Source: Ignavibacterium sp. (lineage in GTDB: Bacteria; Bacteroidota; Ignavibacteria; Ignavibacteriales; Ignavibacteriaceae). From it: a stretch of 64,000 nucleotides of DNA. The stretch spans positions 229,240 through 293,239 of the forward strand of contig JAGXRK010000053.1 of the NCBI GenBank assembly GCA_018335755.1, given 5' to 3'. Below, in pieces: positions 8,365-15,936 of the stretch. Numbering within the stretch: the first letter of the stretch is position 1; the number at the start of each line of letters is the position of its first letter. The position numbers and the translations under genes are program-made. Below the pieces are notes generated by a model. It ran no database searches, was not told the origin of the DNA, and was given only the letters and a program-made list of their open reading frames with translations.

Positions 8365-8468
8365 CCAGCCGGTAACACCACCTACAAGAATTTGGCGGTT
8401 CAGTTGTTAGATGAAGCTTTGTGCTCCGGAGCCCGCCCGAACGCGAAGCCCGTAATCGTTATGTGCAC
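8365..8468. repeat. GC-rich structured element resembling a gene-cassette junction (attC-like)
   Basis: Starting about 9 bases after the DUF262 stop there is a stretch of about 100 bp that is 54% G+C by my count (59 of 110 bases, 8361-8470), inside DNA that is close to one third G+C. It begins with a GGTAAC box (8371-8376) and ends with GTTATGT (8458-8464), close to the inverted end boxes of integron attC sites. Inner arms around 8391-8403 and 8438-8449 pair imperfectly with one unpaired base. A perfect 10-bp palindrome GCTCCGGAGC lies at 8423-8432. The GTTATGT box deviates from the usual GTTRRRY and the two spacers differ in length, so this is not a canonical attC. It could be another kind of mobile repeat. 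Confidence 0.4.
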
Positions 8469-8551
8469 TTATAAAAAGACACCGAAACTGAAAGAACACC
8501 AAGAAAAATAAGTAAGTTTGAACCTTGAAAATAAATAAACAGATAGAAATA

Positions 8552-9433
8552 ATGACACTTTGGAATAACGATACTGAAATACAATTTTTTACGGAAGCAT
8601 TAAAGAATTTTGCTTCACCTGAACAACTATTTTACAATTTACAAGATGGGTATTTCGCATATATTCCAAAAGGAGCAGACGCAGAAGGACAAACTTTACA
8701 AAGTAGAAACTCACTAATCGGACAATTTACCGAAAAGTGGAGCAAAACCTTTTTTGAACCAATTGCAAAAGAATTAGGACTTTATGCTGTAAACAGTGTT
8801 GTTTGTGATGAACTTGGACTTTCAAGACAATCAAGTGCAGACCTTGCATTTTGCGCTACAAACACTTCCGTTCAAAAACCTGAAAACATAAAACTTCTGT
8901 TTGAGATTAAAATGAGTATTGTGTCAAACTATAAATACACTCACCCGGGCAAAGTTGAATACATTGGCGACTATAAACAACATAAAGGAAACCCCGCATT
9001 ACTTCGTTCTGACTCTATGCTAAAAGCTATAGGAAAGTCAATTAACATTCGTGTTTCTGGAATTGCTTCAACTAAAATACCCGTAGTTGTTTTAGGGAAT
9101 AGCCCAATTACAGACAGTTACATTAAAAAAGTTGACTTTCTTAAAACTTCGGGAGTTATTCAAGGTTTTTGGTCGTTAAATCCAAAGCCAACAAATTCTG
9201 ATTATGTAAAGAACACTCCTAAATTAGGATTTCAAACAATTTTGAACAGGGAGCAGCTTTTCAGCAACTGCAAAGAACTTGTAACCAATGATATGAATTA
9301 TTTCTCTTCAATGATTGCCAATGCAAAACTTGGTGAGTTAATTAGCATTGCAAGTCAACAACCGACTGATATTGACAAAGCAAAAATATTTTTCAATAAT
9401 TCATTTAATAAAAAATATAAAATAGCAGCATAA
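8552..9433 (+). CDS. Putative PD-(D/E)XK-type restriction endonuclease
   Basis: The 293-residue protein (from the ATG at 8552) belongs to no family that I recognise. It contains an arrangement fitting a PD-(D/E)XK nuclease core: Asp97 in SADLAF, then Glu118-x-Lys120 in LLFEIKMS on the following predicted strand. A TTG 27 bases upstream (8525) could also start it. It is the first gene of a four-gene run that ends in a DNA methyltransferase, which suggests that it is the cutting subunit of a type II restriction-modification system. Its last base overlaps the ATG of the next small gene, so the two are translationally coupled. The nuclease call is inference from motif and setting. Confidence 0.5.
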   Translation: MTLWNNDTEIQFFTEALKNFASPEQLFYNLQDGYFAYIPKGADAEGQTLQSRNSLIGQFTEKWSKTFFEPIAKELGLYAVNSVVCDELGLSRQSSADLAFCATNTSVQKPENIKLLFEIKMSIVSNYKYTHPGKVEYIGDYKQHKGNPALLRSDSMLKAIGKSINIRVSGIASTKIPVVVLGNSPITDSYIKKVDFLKTSGVIQGFWSLNPKPTNSDYVKNTPKLGFQTILNREQLFSNCKELVTNDMNYFSSMIANAKLGELISIASQQPTDIDKAKIFFNNSFNKKYKIAA

Positions 9434-9636
9434 TGAAAAAGTTTGAAGTTAAAATATATTACAGCGGTTTTTGTTCTTACGAAATAGAAGCCGAGAATGA
9501 AGAAGACGCAATTCTTAAGGCAAGAAAGTTGGCTATAAACAAAAATGAAATTTTATCTAATTTAGAAAATTGGAAAGAAGCAGATATCGCAAATGAGATT
9601 GAAAATGAGAAAATCAAAAAGCAAAATTCCTTTTGA
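9433..9636 (+). CDS. Small protein of the restriction locus (DpnD/PcfM-like appearance)
   Basis: This 67-residue protein starts on the last base of the preceding stop codon (TAATG). Its pattern, a short beta strand KFEVKIYYSG, then EIEAENEEDAILKARKL, then an acidic helical tail, resembles the small DpnD/PcfM-like proteins that occur beside restriction systems. It has no catalytic motif. Its 3' end overlaps the HNH gene by 44 bases. It could be a controller, an assembly subunit or an inhibitor; none of these is shown by the sequence. Confidence 0.55.
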   Translation: MKKFEVKIYYSGFCSYEIEAENEEDAILKARKLAINKNEILSNLENWKEADIANEIENEKIKKQNSF

Positions 9637-10438
9637 TTATATTACTGTAAAAACAACTCAAAGCAGAATTGAGAAAGGACTGTTAGCTATTCCTGTTTCT
9701 CTTATTGATTTGTTCCCAAAATCCTCAACTAAAATTTTTTTATTGGATGGAAACGGAAAAGAAGAAGCAAAAAAATTTACACCTTACAACAGCAGCAGTC
9801 GAGAGTGCAGAATAGGCGGGCTTAAAGAATTTTATGCTATAAATAAAGTACAAGATGGAGATGAATTAGTTATTCAACTTTTAGATGATTCAAAATACAA
9901 AATAATTCCAGAGAAAATTTTTGAAAAAGAGGTTTTGATTTTGGAAAATAAAATTCAAAAAAGTAAAGATGAAACCGAAATTAATAATCAACTTCATAAG
10001 TTATCTAAAATTACAAATAGAAATACTGATGAAGTAATTAAAAGTGAATTTGTAAGATTAGCCAACGAAGAAATCTCAAATAGGAAAGTAAAAATTGTTC
10101 CTCAAGTAAAAATAAAAGAAAATGTTCCGTTACCAATAAGAAAAATTTTATTAGAACTTTATAAAGGAAAATGTCAAGTTTCAAATTTCACATTCTTAAT
10201 GAAGAATGGAAACCCTTATTTTGAAATTCATCATATTGACCCATACAAAGGAAATCATTTAAAAAATTTACTTGTAGTTAGTCCGAATGTTCATTCTCAA
10301 TTTACTTTTGCAAAACTTGAACAAAAATTTGATGAAGAAAATTGGCTGCGAAAAGTAAAATTCAATGATAGAACATTTTCTGTTTTTCAGATGATAGATA
10401 AATTACCAAAGTTCTTTGGAAAAGAAGTTCATTATTAG
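9593..10438 (+). CDS. HNH endonuclease with an N-terminal DNA-recognition-like domain
   Basis: The 281-residue protein has an HNH core at its C-terminal side: GKCQVS, then His213-His214 in FEIHHIDP, Asn225 in LKNLLVV and His234 in PNVHSQF. Only one of the usual zinc cysteines is visible. The first 110 residues form a beta-rich region ending in DGDELVIQ, which recalls the B3-like recognition domains seen in some restriction enzymes such as EcoRII and BfiI; that comparison is tentative. The gene overlaps the preceding small gene and is followed 20 bases later by the methyltransferase. It is therefore a second candidate cutting subunit of this locus. An alternative ATG lies at 9605. Confidence 0.7.
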   Translation: MRLKMRKSKSKIPFDYITVKTTQSRIEKGLLAIPVSLIDLFPKSSTKIFLLDGNGKEEAKKFTPYNSSSRECRIGGLKEFYAINKVQDGDELVIQLLDDSKYKIIPEKIFEKEVLILENKIQKSKDETEINNQLHKLSKITNRNTDEVIKSEFVRLANEEISNRKVKIVPQVKIKENVPLPIRKILLELYKGKCQVSNFTFLMKNGNPYFEIHHIDPYKGNHLKNLLVVSPNVHSQFTFAKLEQKFDEENWLRKVKFNDRTFSVFQMIDKLPKFFGKEVHY

Positions 10439-10458
10439 TTCTTGATTCAGCCGAAAAT

Positions 10459-11193
10459 ATGAAAGAGTTACCTGACAATTCGGTTCACTTAATGATTACT
10501 TCGCCACCTTATAATGTTTCAAAAGAATATGACGAAGATTTATCATTAAAAGAGTATTTGCAACTTCTTGAAAATTCATTTAAAGAAACATACAGAGTTT
10601 TAGTTAATGGTGGTCGTGCTTGTGTCAATGTTGCCAATCTTGGAAGAAAACCATACATACCACTCTCTGACTATATTTCAAAAATAATGTTGGACATTGG
10701 GTTCAATATGCGTGGTGAAATAATTTGGAATAAAGCAGCAAGTGCAAGCCCTTCAACAGCTTGGGGCAGTTGGCAAAGTGCTGCAAATCCTATTTTACGT
10801 GACATACACGAATATATTTTGGTGTTTTCCAAAGGTGACTATAGAAGAGAAAAAGGGGAAAAAGAAAATTCCATAACAAAAGATCAATTTATGGAATGGA
10901 CAAAATCTATTTGGACAATGAACGCTGAAAGTGCAAGAAGAATAGGACATCCAGCACCGTTTCCAGAAGAATTACCACTTAGACTAATTCAGCTATATTC
11001 ATTCAAAGGAGATATTATTCTTGACCCTTTTATGGGTAGTGGAACAACAGCCGTTTCAGCAATAAAATCAGAAAGAAAATTTGTGGGTTACGACATTTCA
11101 CAAGAATATATTGACCTTGCTGAGAAAAGACTTAAATCGTTTTTAGAACAAACAACGCTAAAATTTACAACAGTTGAAAGTGATAAAAAATAA
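10459..11193 (+). CDS. Site-specific DNA methyltransferase (beta-type, SPPY motif)
   Basis: The 244-residue protein has the amino-methyltransferase motifs in beta order: the catalytic motif TSPPYN at residues 14-19 comes first and the S-adenosylmethionine motif DPFMGSGTT at 189-197 comes last. SPPY is most often found in N4-cytosine enzymes, but N6-adenine is possible. The first ATG lies right before ELPDNSVHLM, whereas family members usually have a further 15-25 residues containing a GDxxxM stretch. The frame upstream of the ATG is open back to 10402 and reads LLVLDSAEN, which fits that missing part. The true start may thus be a non-standard codon overlapping the HNH gene, or the protein is slightly shortened. 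It probably protects host DNA from the nucleases encoded just upstream. Confidence 0.82.
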   Translation: MKELPDNSVHLMITSPPYNVSKEYDEDLSLKEYLQLLENSFKETYRVLVNGGRACVNVANLGRKPYIPLSDYISKIMLDIGFNMRGEIIWNKAASASPSTAWGSWQSAANPILRDIHEYILVFSKGDYRREKGEKENSITKDQFMEWTKSIWTMNAESARRIGHPAPFPEELPLRLIQLYSFKGDIILDPFMGSGTTAVSAIKSERKFVGYDISQEYIDLAEKRLKSFLEQTTLKFTTVESDKK

Positions 11194-11200
11194 TACAATT

Positions 11201-11281
11201 ATGACCTGGTGGATTATATTTGGAATAGCAATAACATTCCTGACGCTAATATTGGCTGGAGCGTTTAAAAAGAAAAAATAG
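11201..11281 (+). CDS. Possible 26-residue single-span membrane peptide
   Basis: A short frame just downstream of the methyltransferase encodes an ATG, two tryptophans, about 20 hydrophobic residues (IIFGIAITFLTLILAGAF) and a Lys-rich tail (KKKK). This is the classic layout of a tiny inner-membrane peptide with the C-terminus in the cytoplasm. No strong ribosome-binding site precedes it, so expression is uncertain. Confidence 0.35.
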   Translation: MTWWIIFGIAITFLTLILAGAFKKKK

Positions 11282-11302
11282 CCAAAAGCTATTTATAAAT
11301 TT

Positions 11303-11506
11303 TTATCGCTCTAATTGGTGGGACCTGTAGATCATTTCATACTCAACACGCCATTCATTTTCATCATAAATTTTATCACTCTCTGCTTTGTGTGCAGGAG
11401 AGTTTAATCTGTTATTTGCATCATTTTTTGATTCGCCAAACGGATTTAAAGACCGGTAATAAAATACTATCGGTTTCTTAAGAATTCTCTTCTTTCCGTT
11501 ATACAT
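11303..11506 (-). CDS. Small protein of unknown function behind a PHO-box-like array
   Basis: The 67-residue basic/acidic protein has no recognisable domain, signal peptide or membrane segment. It is probably real, because its ATG is preceded by a strong AAGGAG ribosome-binding site and its only upstream neighbour on this strand is the PstS-like gene 137 bases away. About 48 bases upstream of the start is an array of four TTAACA-like hexamers with an exact 11-bp period (11554-11592). Expression under phosphate limitation is therefore the best guess. Function unknown. Confidence 0.55.
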   Translation of the reverse strand: MYNGKKRILKKPIVFYYRSLNPFGESKNDANNRLNSPAHKAESDKIYDENEWRVEYEMIYRSHQLER

Positions 11507-11553
11507 TTTACTCCTTTTTTTAATTGAAATTTATAATAAATAAGCTATAAGTA

Positions 11554-11592
11554 GGTTAAGGAATTGTTATAAAAGGATTAAGAAATTGTTAA
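11554..11592 (-). promoter_or_regulatory. PHO-box-like array of four 11-bp-spaced hexamers
   Basis: On the minus strand the hexamers read TTAACA, TTAATC, ATAACA and TTAACC, starting every 11 bases (plus-strand positions 11587, 11576, 11565 and 11554). Hexamer plus 5-base spacing is the known binding format of PhoP/PhoB-type response regulators. The array lies upstream of the 67-residue gene and downstream of the PstS-like gene. The periodicity is seen directly; regulation by phosphate is inference. Confidence 0.6.
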
Positions 11593-11642
11593 GAGAGTAA
11601 GTCATGTGGGATACTAAAAACTAATAATATTTATCAAAATAA

Positions 11643-12473
11643 TTACAGTTTAGACTCCCATAGAGGTATAAACCCGGTTTTTCTTACAACAGTTTGCCCT
11701 GCCGGTGAAAGAACCCAATCAATAAATCTTTTAACCTCTCCGGTGGGATATTTTGTTGTAAAGAAATGAAGATACCTGATAATAGGATAAGTATCATTTC
11801 TTACATTTTGTTCTGTTGGTTCCACACTATCAATTTTAATATGTGTCACATTTCCTGTATAACCCATTCCACCGTAACCTATAGCATTCACATTTTCTTC
11901 AACAAATTTTACAATATCCTTTGTTTGTGGAATTACCATAGAATTTTCAGCATACTCTTCTCCTTCCAAAACGTGATCTTTGAAATAGAGATAAGTGCCT
12001 GAATTAGGATTTCTAATAACTGTTTGAATGGTTGTATCAACTCCCCCAACCTCATTCCAGTTAGTAATTTGAGAGGTGAATATTTTTCTTAGCTGTTCTG
12101 AGGATAAATTATCAACAGGATTATGAGGATTTGTATAAATACTTAAGGCATCCTTAGCAATAAGAAAAACTAATCCTAAAGTACCGTAATAATCAGCAAG
12201 GGCTTTAGCTTCATAAGGTTTAAGGTTACGTGAAGCTGTACTAATTTCAATATTCCCTTCAATTAATGATTTAATTCCGGCAGCCGTTCCTCCTCCTTCT
12301 ACCGTTACGGAAATACCAGGATGCTCTTTCATGTATTCCTCTGCCAAAGCTGAAGTAAGTTCAAACATTGTGTCTGAACCGGAAACTGTAACAATATTAT
12401 TTTTAGAAATATTGGATGAACATCCAATTAATAATCCTAAGAATAAAAAAATGTAAATAGTATAATATTTCAT
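11643..12473 (-). CDS. PstS-like phosphate-binding lipoprotein
   Basis: The 276-residue protein is a periplasmic substrate-binding protein of the PstS family. It starts with a lipoprotein signal peptide (lipobox L-I-G-C, Cys18). The family motifs follow: VSGSDTMFELTSALAEEY for the first phosphate loop, EGGGTAAGIKSL, and RNPNSGTYLYFKDHV for the second binding loop. Its ATG comes immediately after the TAA of the M28 peptidase gene, so the two are co-transcribed. No PstC, PstA or PstB is nearby, so it may deliver phosphate to a transporter encoded elsewhere, or sense phosphate. The TonB receptor locus upstream is of the same theme. Confidence 0.8.
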   Translation of the reverse strand: MKYYTIYIFLFLGLLIGCSSNISKNNIVTVSGSDTMFELTSALAEEYMKEHPGISVTVEGGGTAAGIKSLIEGNIEISTASRNLKPYEAKALADYYGTLGLVFLIAKDALSIYTNPHNPVDNLSSEQLRKIFTSQITNWNEVGGVDTTIQTVIRNPNSGTYLYFKDHVLEGEEYAENSMVIPQTKDIVKFVEENVNAIGYGGMGYTGNVTHIKIDSVEPTEQNVRNDTYPIIRYLHFFTTKYPTGEVKRFIDWVLSPAGQTVVRKTGFIPLWESKL

Positions 12474-14120
12474 TTACTTTTCTTCTGCAATTGATTGTAA
12501 TCTGGCGTTTATAAATGGAGCTCCGGGTTTCCATTCAGGTGATTTTATACTGTCAGCTAATCTGTAGCAAAAATCAAATAATATTTTTGCATGTTTTTCT
12601 GCTGCCTTATTGTCTATATCCTGATTAAGGTCATCAAATGGAGAATGATAATTGTGCACAAAATATTCAATAAATGCCTCCAGCACTTTTTCTTCAATTC
12701 TTGTAGTGTTTTTTGTTCCTTCTAAAACTATAATTGAAGGAATTCCTGCCTGAGCAAATGAAAGCTGATCTGAATTGTTAAAAGCCCCTACCTGCTTAAA
12801 TTGTGGCGGTATATTTTGTAATTCAAGATTATAATTGTCAGCAGTATTTTGTAAAAACTTATCAAGAGTTGAAAGTTCTGAACCAATTCCTACCATACTT
12901 GAAAAATCTTTGAACATTGCAATGCCGTCAATATTAACATTGGCTATTGTTTTGTAAAGAGGTACTAACGGATTATAAGTATAATAAGCTGAACCAAGAA
13001 GACCTTTTTCTTCACCAGTTGTTGCAAAAAATATTATTGATCTTTTGGGCTTGATCTCAAGTGAGCTGAATGCTTTAGCTAATTCAAGTAGCACTGAGAC
13101 TCCGATTGCATTATCTAACGCCCCGTTGTAGATAGAATCACCATCCACCGGTTCTCCTATCCCCAGATGATCATAGTGAGCTGTAACAATTAAGTAAGTG
13201 TTTTTTAAGTCAGGATCTGACCCCTTAATCATTCCAATCACATTTGGTGAGATGAATTCTCTTTCCTTAAATACACCTCTGAATCTTAGATTCGTTGCAA
13301 GATTGAAAGATTTAATTCTTTGATTACCATGCATCTCAAATACATCAGCGAATCCATATTGTGAACCTGCGAACAGTTTGGCTGCTGCTTCCTGATTCAT
13401 AATAATATTAAGATTGCTTGAAACGGTGTAGGCAAGAGTTACATCCTCAAACTGAAAATCATTCTGTACCTCTTCCCAGCTTTTATAACTATCAAGCTGT
13501 ATTTGTATCGTACCGGCAGATCCGCGGGCGAAAGCAATTCTTCTCTTATACTCAGAATTACTATAAACCGTGGGCAAGTCACCATCGAAATATTCCTCAT
13601 CGTTAGAATATGGTTCGCCGTCAAGATATACAACTATCTTTCCTTCTACATCAACGGACTGATAATCATTGTAATCAAATTCAGGGGCTATAATTCCATA
13701 TCCGACAAAGACTACAGGCAAAAATGAAGGCATATAAGTTTGCTGACCGGACCTGTATAAGAAATAATCTTTCCCTAAGTCGAATTGCAATGTGTCTTTG
13801 CTATGAATTAAAGCTAATTCAGAACTGTTAAGAGGAATGCTTCCGTGCATAGGGATGTTTTGAAAGTAGGAATTTTCTTTTATAAGCTTTTCAAGTTTAT
13901 ATTCTGAAAATATTTCGGAAATGTATTTAGCAGCAGCATCTCCTCCCCTGGTTCCAACGGCCCTTCCTTGCAGGGAATCGTGAGCAAGAATTTCAAGGTG
14001 TTCCCTTATATTTTTACCGGAAATAGTATTAAATGCTGAATAAAAAGTCTCTTTACTTTGCGAAAATAAGCAATCAGAAAAAATATTGATGATTATAAAA
14101 AATATTAAAAGCATTTTCAT
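12474..14120 (-). CDS. Secreted M28-family metallopeptidase with PA-like insert
   Basis: This 548-residue exported protein has a hydrophobic signal peptide. A protease-associated-like segment follows at about residues 130-230 (VVFVGYGI, VEGKIVVYLDGEP), and then the M28 catalytic domain. The zinc ligands are visible: TAHYDH, NGALDNA, TTGEEKG with the catalytic Glu, NVNIDGI, and a late YHSPFDD. M28 enzymes release amino acids or dipeptides from peptides. The PstS-like gene follows with no gap. A terminator-like hairpin separates it from the beta-helix protein upstream. Confidence 0.85.
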   Translation of the reverse strand: MKMLLIFFIIINIFSDCLFSQSKETFYSAFNTISGKNIREHLEILAHDSLQGRAVGTRGGDAAAKYISEIFSEYKLEKLIKENSYFQNIPMHGSIPLNSSELALIHSKDTLQFDLGKDYFLYRSGQQTYMPSFLPVVFVGYGIIAPEFDYNDYQSVDVEGKIVVYLDGEPYSNDEEYFDGDLPTVYSNSEYKRRIAFARGSAGTIQIQLDSYKSWEEVQNDFQFEDVTLAYTVSSNLNIIMNQEAAAKLFAGSQYGFADVFEMHGNQRIKSFNLATNLRFRGVFKEREFISPNVIGMIKGSDPDLKNTYLIVTAHYDHLGIGEPVDGDSIYNGALDNAIGVSVLLELAKAFSSLEIKPKRSIIFFATTGEEKGLLGSAYYTYNPLVPLYKTIANVNIDGIAMFKDFSSMVGIGSELSTLDKFLQNTADNYNLELQNIPPQFKQVGAFNNSDQLSFAQAGIPSIIVLEGTKNTTRIEEKVLEAFIEYFVHNYHSPFDDLNQDIDNKAAEKHAKILFDFCYRLADSIKSPEWKPGAPFINARLQSIAEEK

Positions 14121-14154
14121 AACTAAATTTAATACATCAAAGAACTATTTGAAA

Positions 14155-14189
14155 TATAAAAAAAGGACACCGCTGATGCAGTGTCCTTT
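14155..14189 (-). terminator. Rho-independent terminator
   Basis: A 9-bp stem (AAAGGACAC at 14162-14170 with GTGTCCTTT at 14181-14189) is followed, on the minus strand, by a run of Ts. It ends the transcript of the TonB receptor and beta-helix gene pair. Confidence 0.8.
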
Positions 14190-14234
14190 AGTCGAAGGAG
14201 AGAGGAGAAGAGAACGCACTAACTTACATTGAAT

Positions 14235-15902
14235 TTATTTTATTAAAGACATTTTCTTTGAAATGCTTGTTGACCCTACTTCAAGTTTATAAACATAAAC
14301 TCCTGTTGGTAAGTCAATAGCATCAAAAGTGACTTCGTATGATCCTACTTCTTTATATCCGCTAACAAGATTTTCTACAATCTGACCAAGTATATTATAA
14401 ACACTAAGCTTTACCATACCCGGCTCAGAAACTGTATAAACAATTTTTGTTGTAGGGTTAAAAGGATTAGGATAATTCTGACTAAGTGAAAATTCCTGAG
14501 GAATTATTTCTGAAAAATTTTCTTTTACATTAGTTACACCTGTGGCTGATAATGCTGTCCATCCGTTTGTCCACAAAGGCGCATTCGGATCAAAAGCACC
14601 ATAGTAAGCAGTAGTTTGGAAATACGGATCTGTTGGAGCAATTGCACCACTTGCCGCAGGTCCGGTACTATTTGGACGTGGATCTAAATTACCATCCGGA
14701 TCACGGCTGATACTATTTATCTGAGGATTTACTATCTGATTATTATTTGCAGGGTTTGTAATATAATTTCTAACAAATTCCTGTGGTATCAAATCATTTA
14801 TGTTGCTGCCCGCACCAAACAGCCACCAGATATTACTATTAAGGACTAAATCACCCTGTTCTAATCTTTCACGACTATCTGCACCGGATGCTAAGTCTTC
14901 AATAGTAAGAATTCTTCCGCCATTTCCGCCATTGTATTCAGTAATAATACTATTATAATATTTACCACCGGCGTTGTCCCTGAAAATGATAGCTTCAGCA
15001 CCATCACCTTGTGGTGTTGCAGTACTGCCAGCCCCGATGTATGTAGCGTTAAATATGACCGGAATTGCGAACGGTAGTCCGTCTTCAGGTACTGTACCGC
15101 CGTCATGCTCACCAATTCTACCGCCGCCTTCAAATGGATCTTGAATAGCGAACCAGAACTGATTATTTGCAGTCCATCCTTCATCGTAATCAAAAGCGTC
15201 ATCACCGCAAAAAGCTGCTGCAAGATATCTTGAATTCACGGTACCACCGAACCATTCAAAAGCATCATCAACGTTAGCATAAACTTCTATATACTCGATA
15301 GTGGTTCCTCTTCCCACACCACCCATTGTCAATCCATTTATTTCATTTCCTGAACCGATTTCAGCACCACCGTGACGGATTGAAACATATCGCATAATAC
15401 CTGAATTTTCATCGTCATTAGGTGTGATTCCACCGCCATATAAACCTCTGGGTTCGGTTGAAGGAATACCTTCAATTGCTCCTGTTCCAGACGTAGTGTT
15501 AACAGATGCTCTGCCTAAGATGAGAACACCTCCCCATAATCCTTTATCTGCATAAGTCAGATCATCAGGATCATTCACATTGTCTGCTTCAGCAGTAAAG
15601 ATGATAGGATTGTTAGCTGTTCCTTCAGCAAATATTTGTCCGCCTTGCGATATAATTAAAGCACTTGCATTATCACCAGTAGTCGGAACTTCTTTACCTT
15701 TTATTACTGTTCCAGCTTCTATATTCAGAATAGAACCTTGCTCAACAAAGACGAAACCATCTAAAAGATAAATGTTATTCGCCGTCATATTATAAGGTGA
15801 GCCTGGTGAAATATCAGCATCCTTTACTGTTATGATAGTTTGTGCAATACTAACTGATGATAGTACTGCAATTATGAAAAATAGTTTAAGAGAACGTGTC
15901 AT
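14235..15902 (-). CDS. Secreted beta-helix-like protein with type IX sorting domain
   Basis: The 555-residue protein starts at the ATG at 15902, which has an AGGAG site 6 bases upstream; the frame extends further but only across the gap. A signal peptide ending in ...SSVSIAQ is followed by a glycine/asparagine-rich beta-rich body (about 60-440) with repeating short strands such as GTIEYIEVY and SRYLAAAF, which suggests a right-handed beta-helix. The last 80 residues are a type IX sorting domain with SQNYPNPFNPTT. It lies 34 bases after the TonB receptor and so shares its PHO-box-like promoter. It may be a cell-surface partner that binds or processes phosphate-containing ligands for the receptor. 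No enzyme motif is visible. Confidence 0.75.
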   Translation of the reverse strand: MTRSLKLFFIIAVLSSVSIAQTIITVKDADISPGSPYNMTANNIYLLDGFVFVEQGSILNIEAGTVIKGKEVPTTGDNASALIISQGGQIFAEGTANNPIIFTAEADNVNDPDDLTYADKGLWGGVLILGRASVNTTSGTGAIEGIPSTEPRGLYGGGITPNDDENSGIMRYVSIRHGGAEIGSGNEINGLTMGGVGRGTTIEYIEVYANVDDAFEWFGGTVNSRYLAAAFCGDDAFDYDEGWTANNQFWFAIQDPFEGGGRIGEHDGGTVPEDGLPFAIPVIFNATYIGAGSTATPQGDGAEAIIFRDNAGGKYYNSIITEYNGGNGGRILTIEDLASGADSRERLEQGDLVLNSNIWWLFGAGSNINDLIPQEFVRNYITNPANNNQIVNPQINSISRDPDGNLDPRPNSTGPAASGAIAPTDPYFQTTAYYGAFDPNAPLWTNGWTALSATGVTNVKENFSEIIPQEFSLSQNYPNPFNPTTKIVYTVSEPGMVKLSVYNILGQIVENLVSGYKEVGSYEVTFDAIDLPTGVYVYKLEVGSTSISKKMSLIK

Positions 15903-15936
15903 AATGACTCCTATATTATATAATTGAATGAATGAA

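Noticed and set aside
8353..8511. A 52-codon frame from an ATG at 8353
   Set aside because: It overlaps the DUF262 stop and runs through the structured GC-rich element; the protein looks unlike any family, and the DNA is better explained as a repeat.
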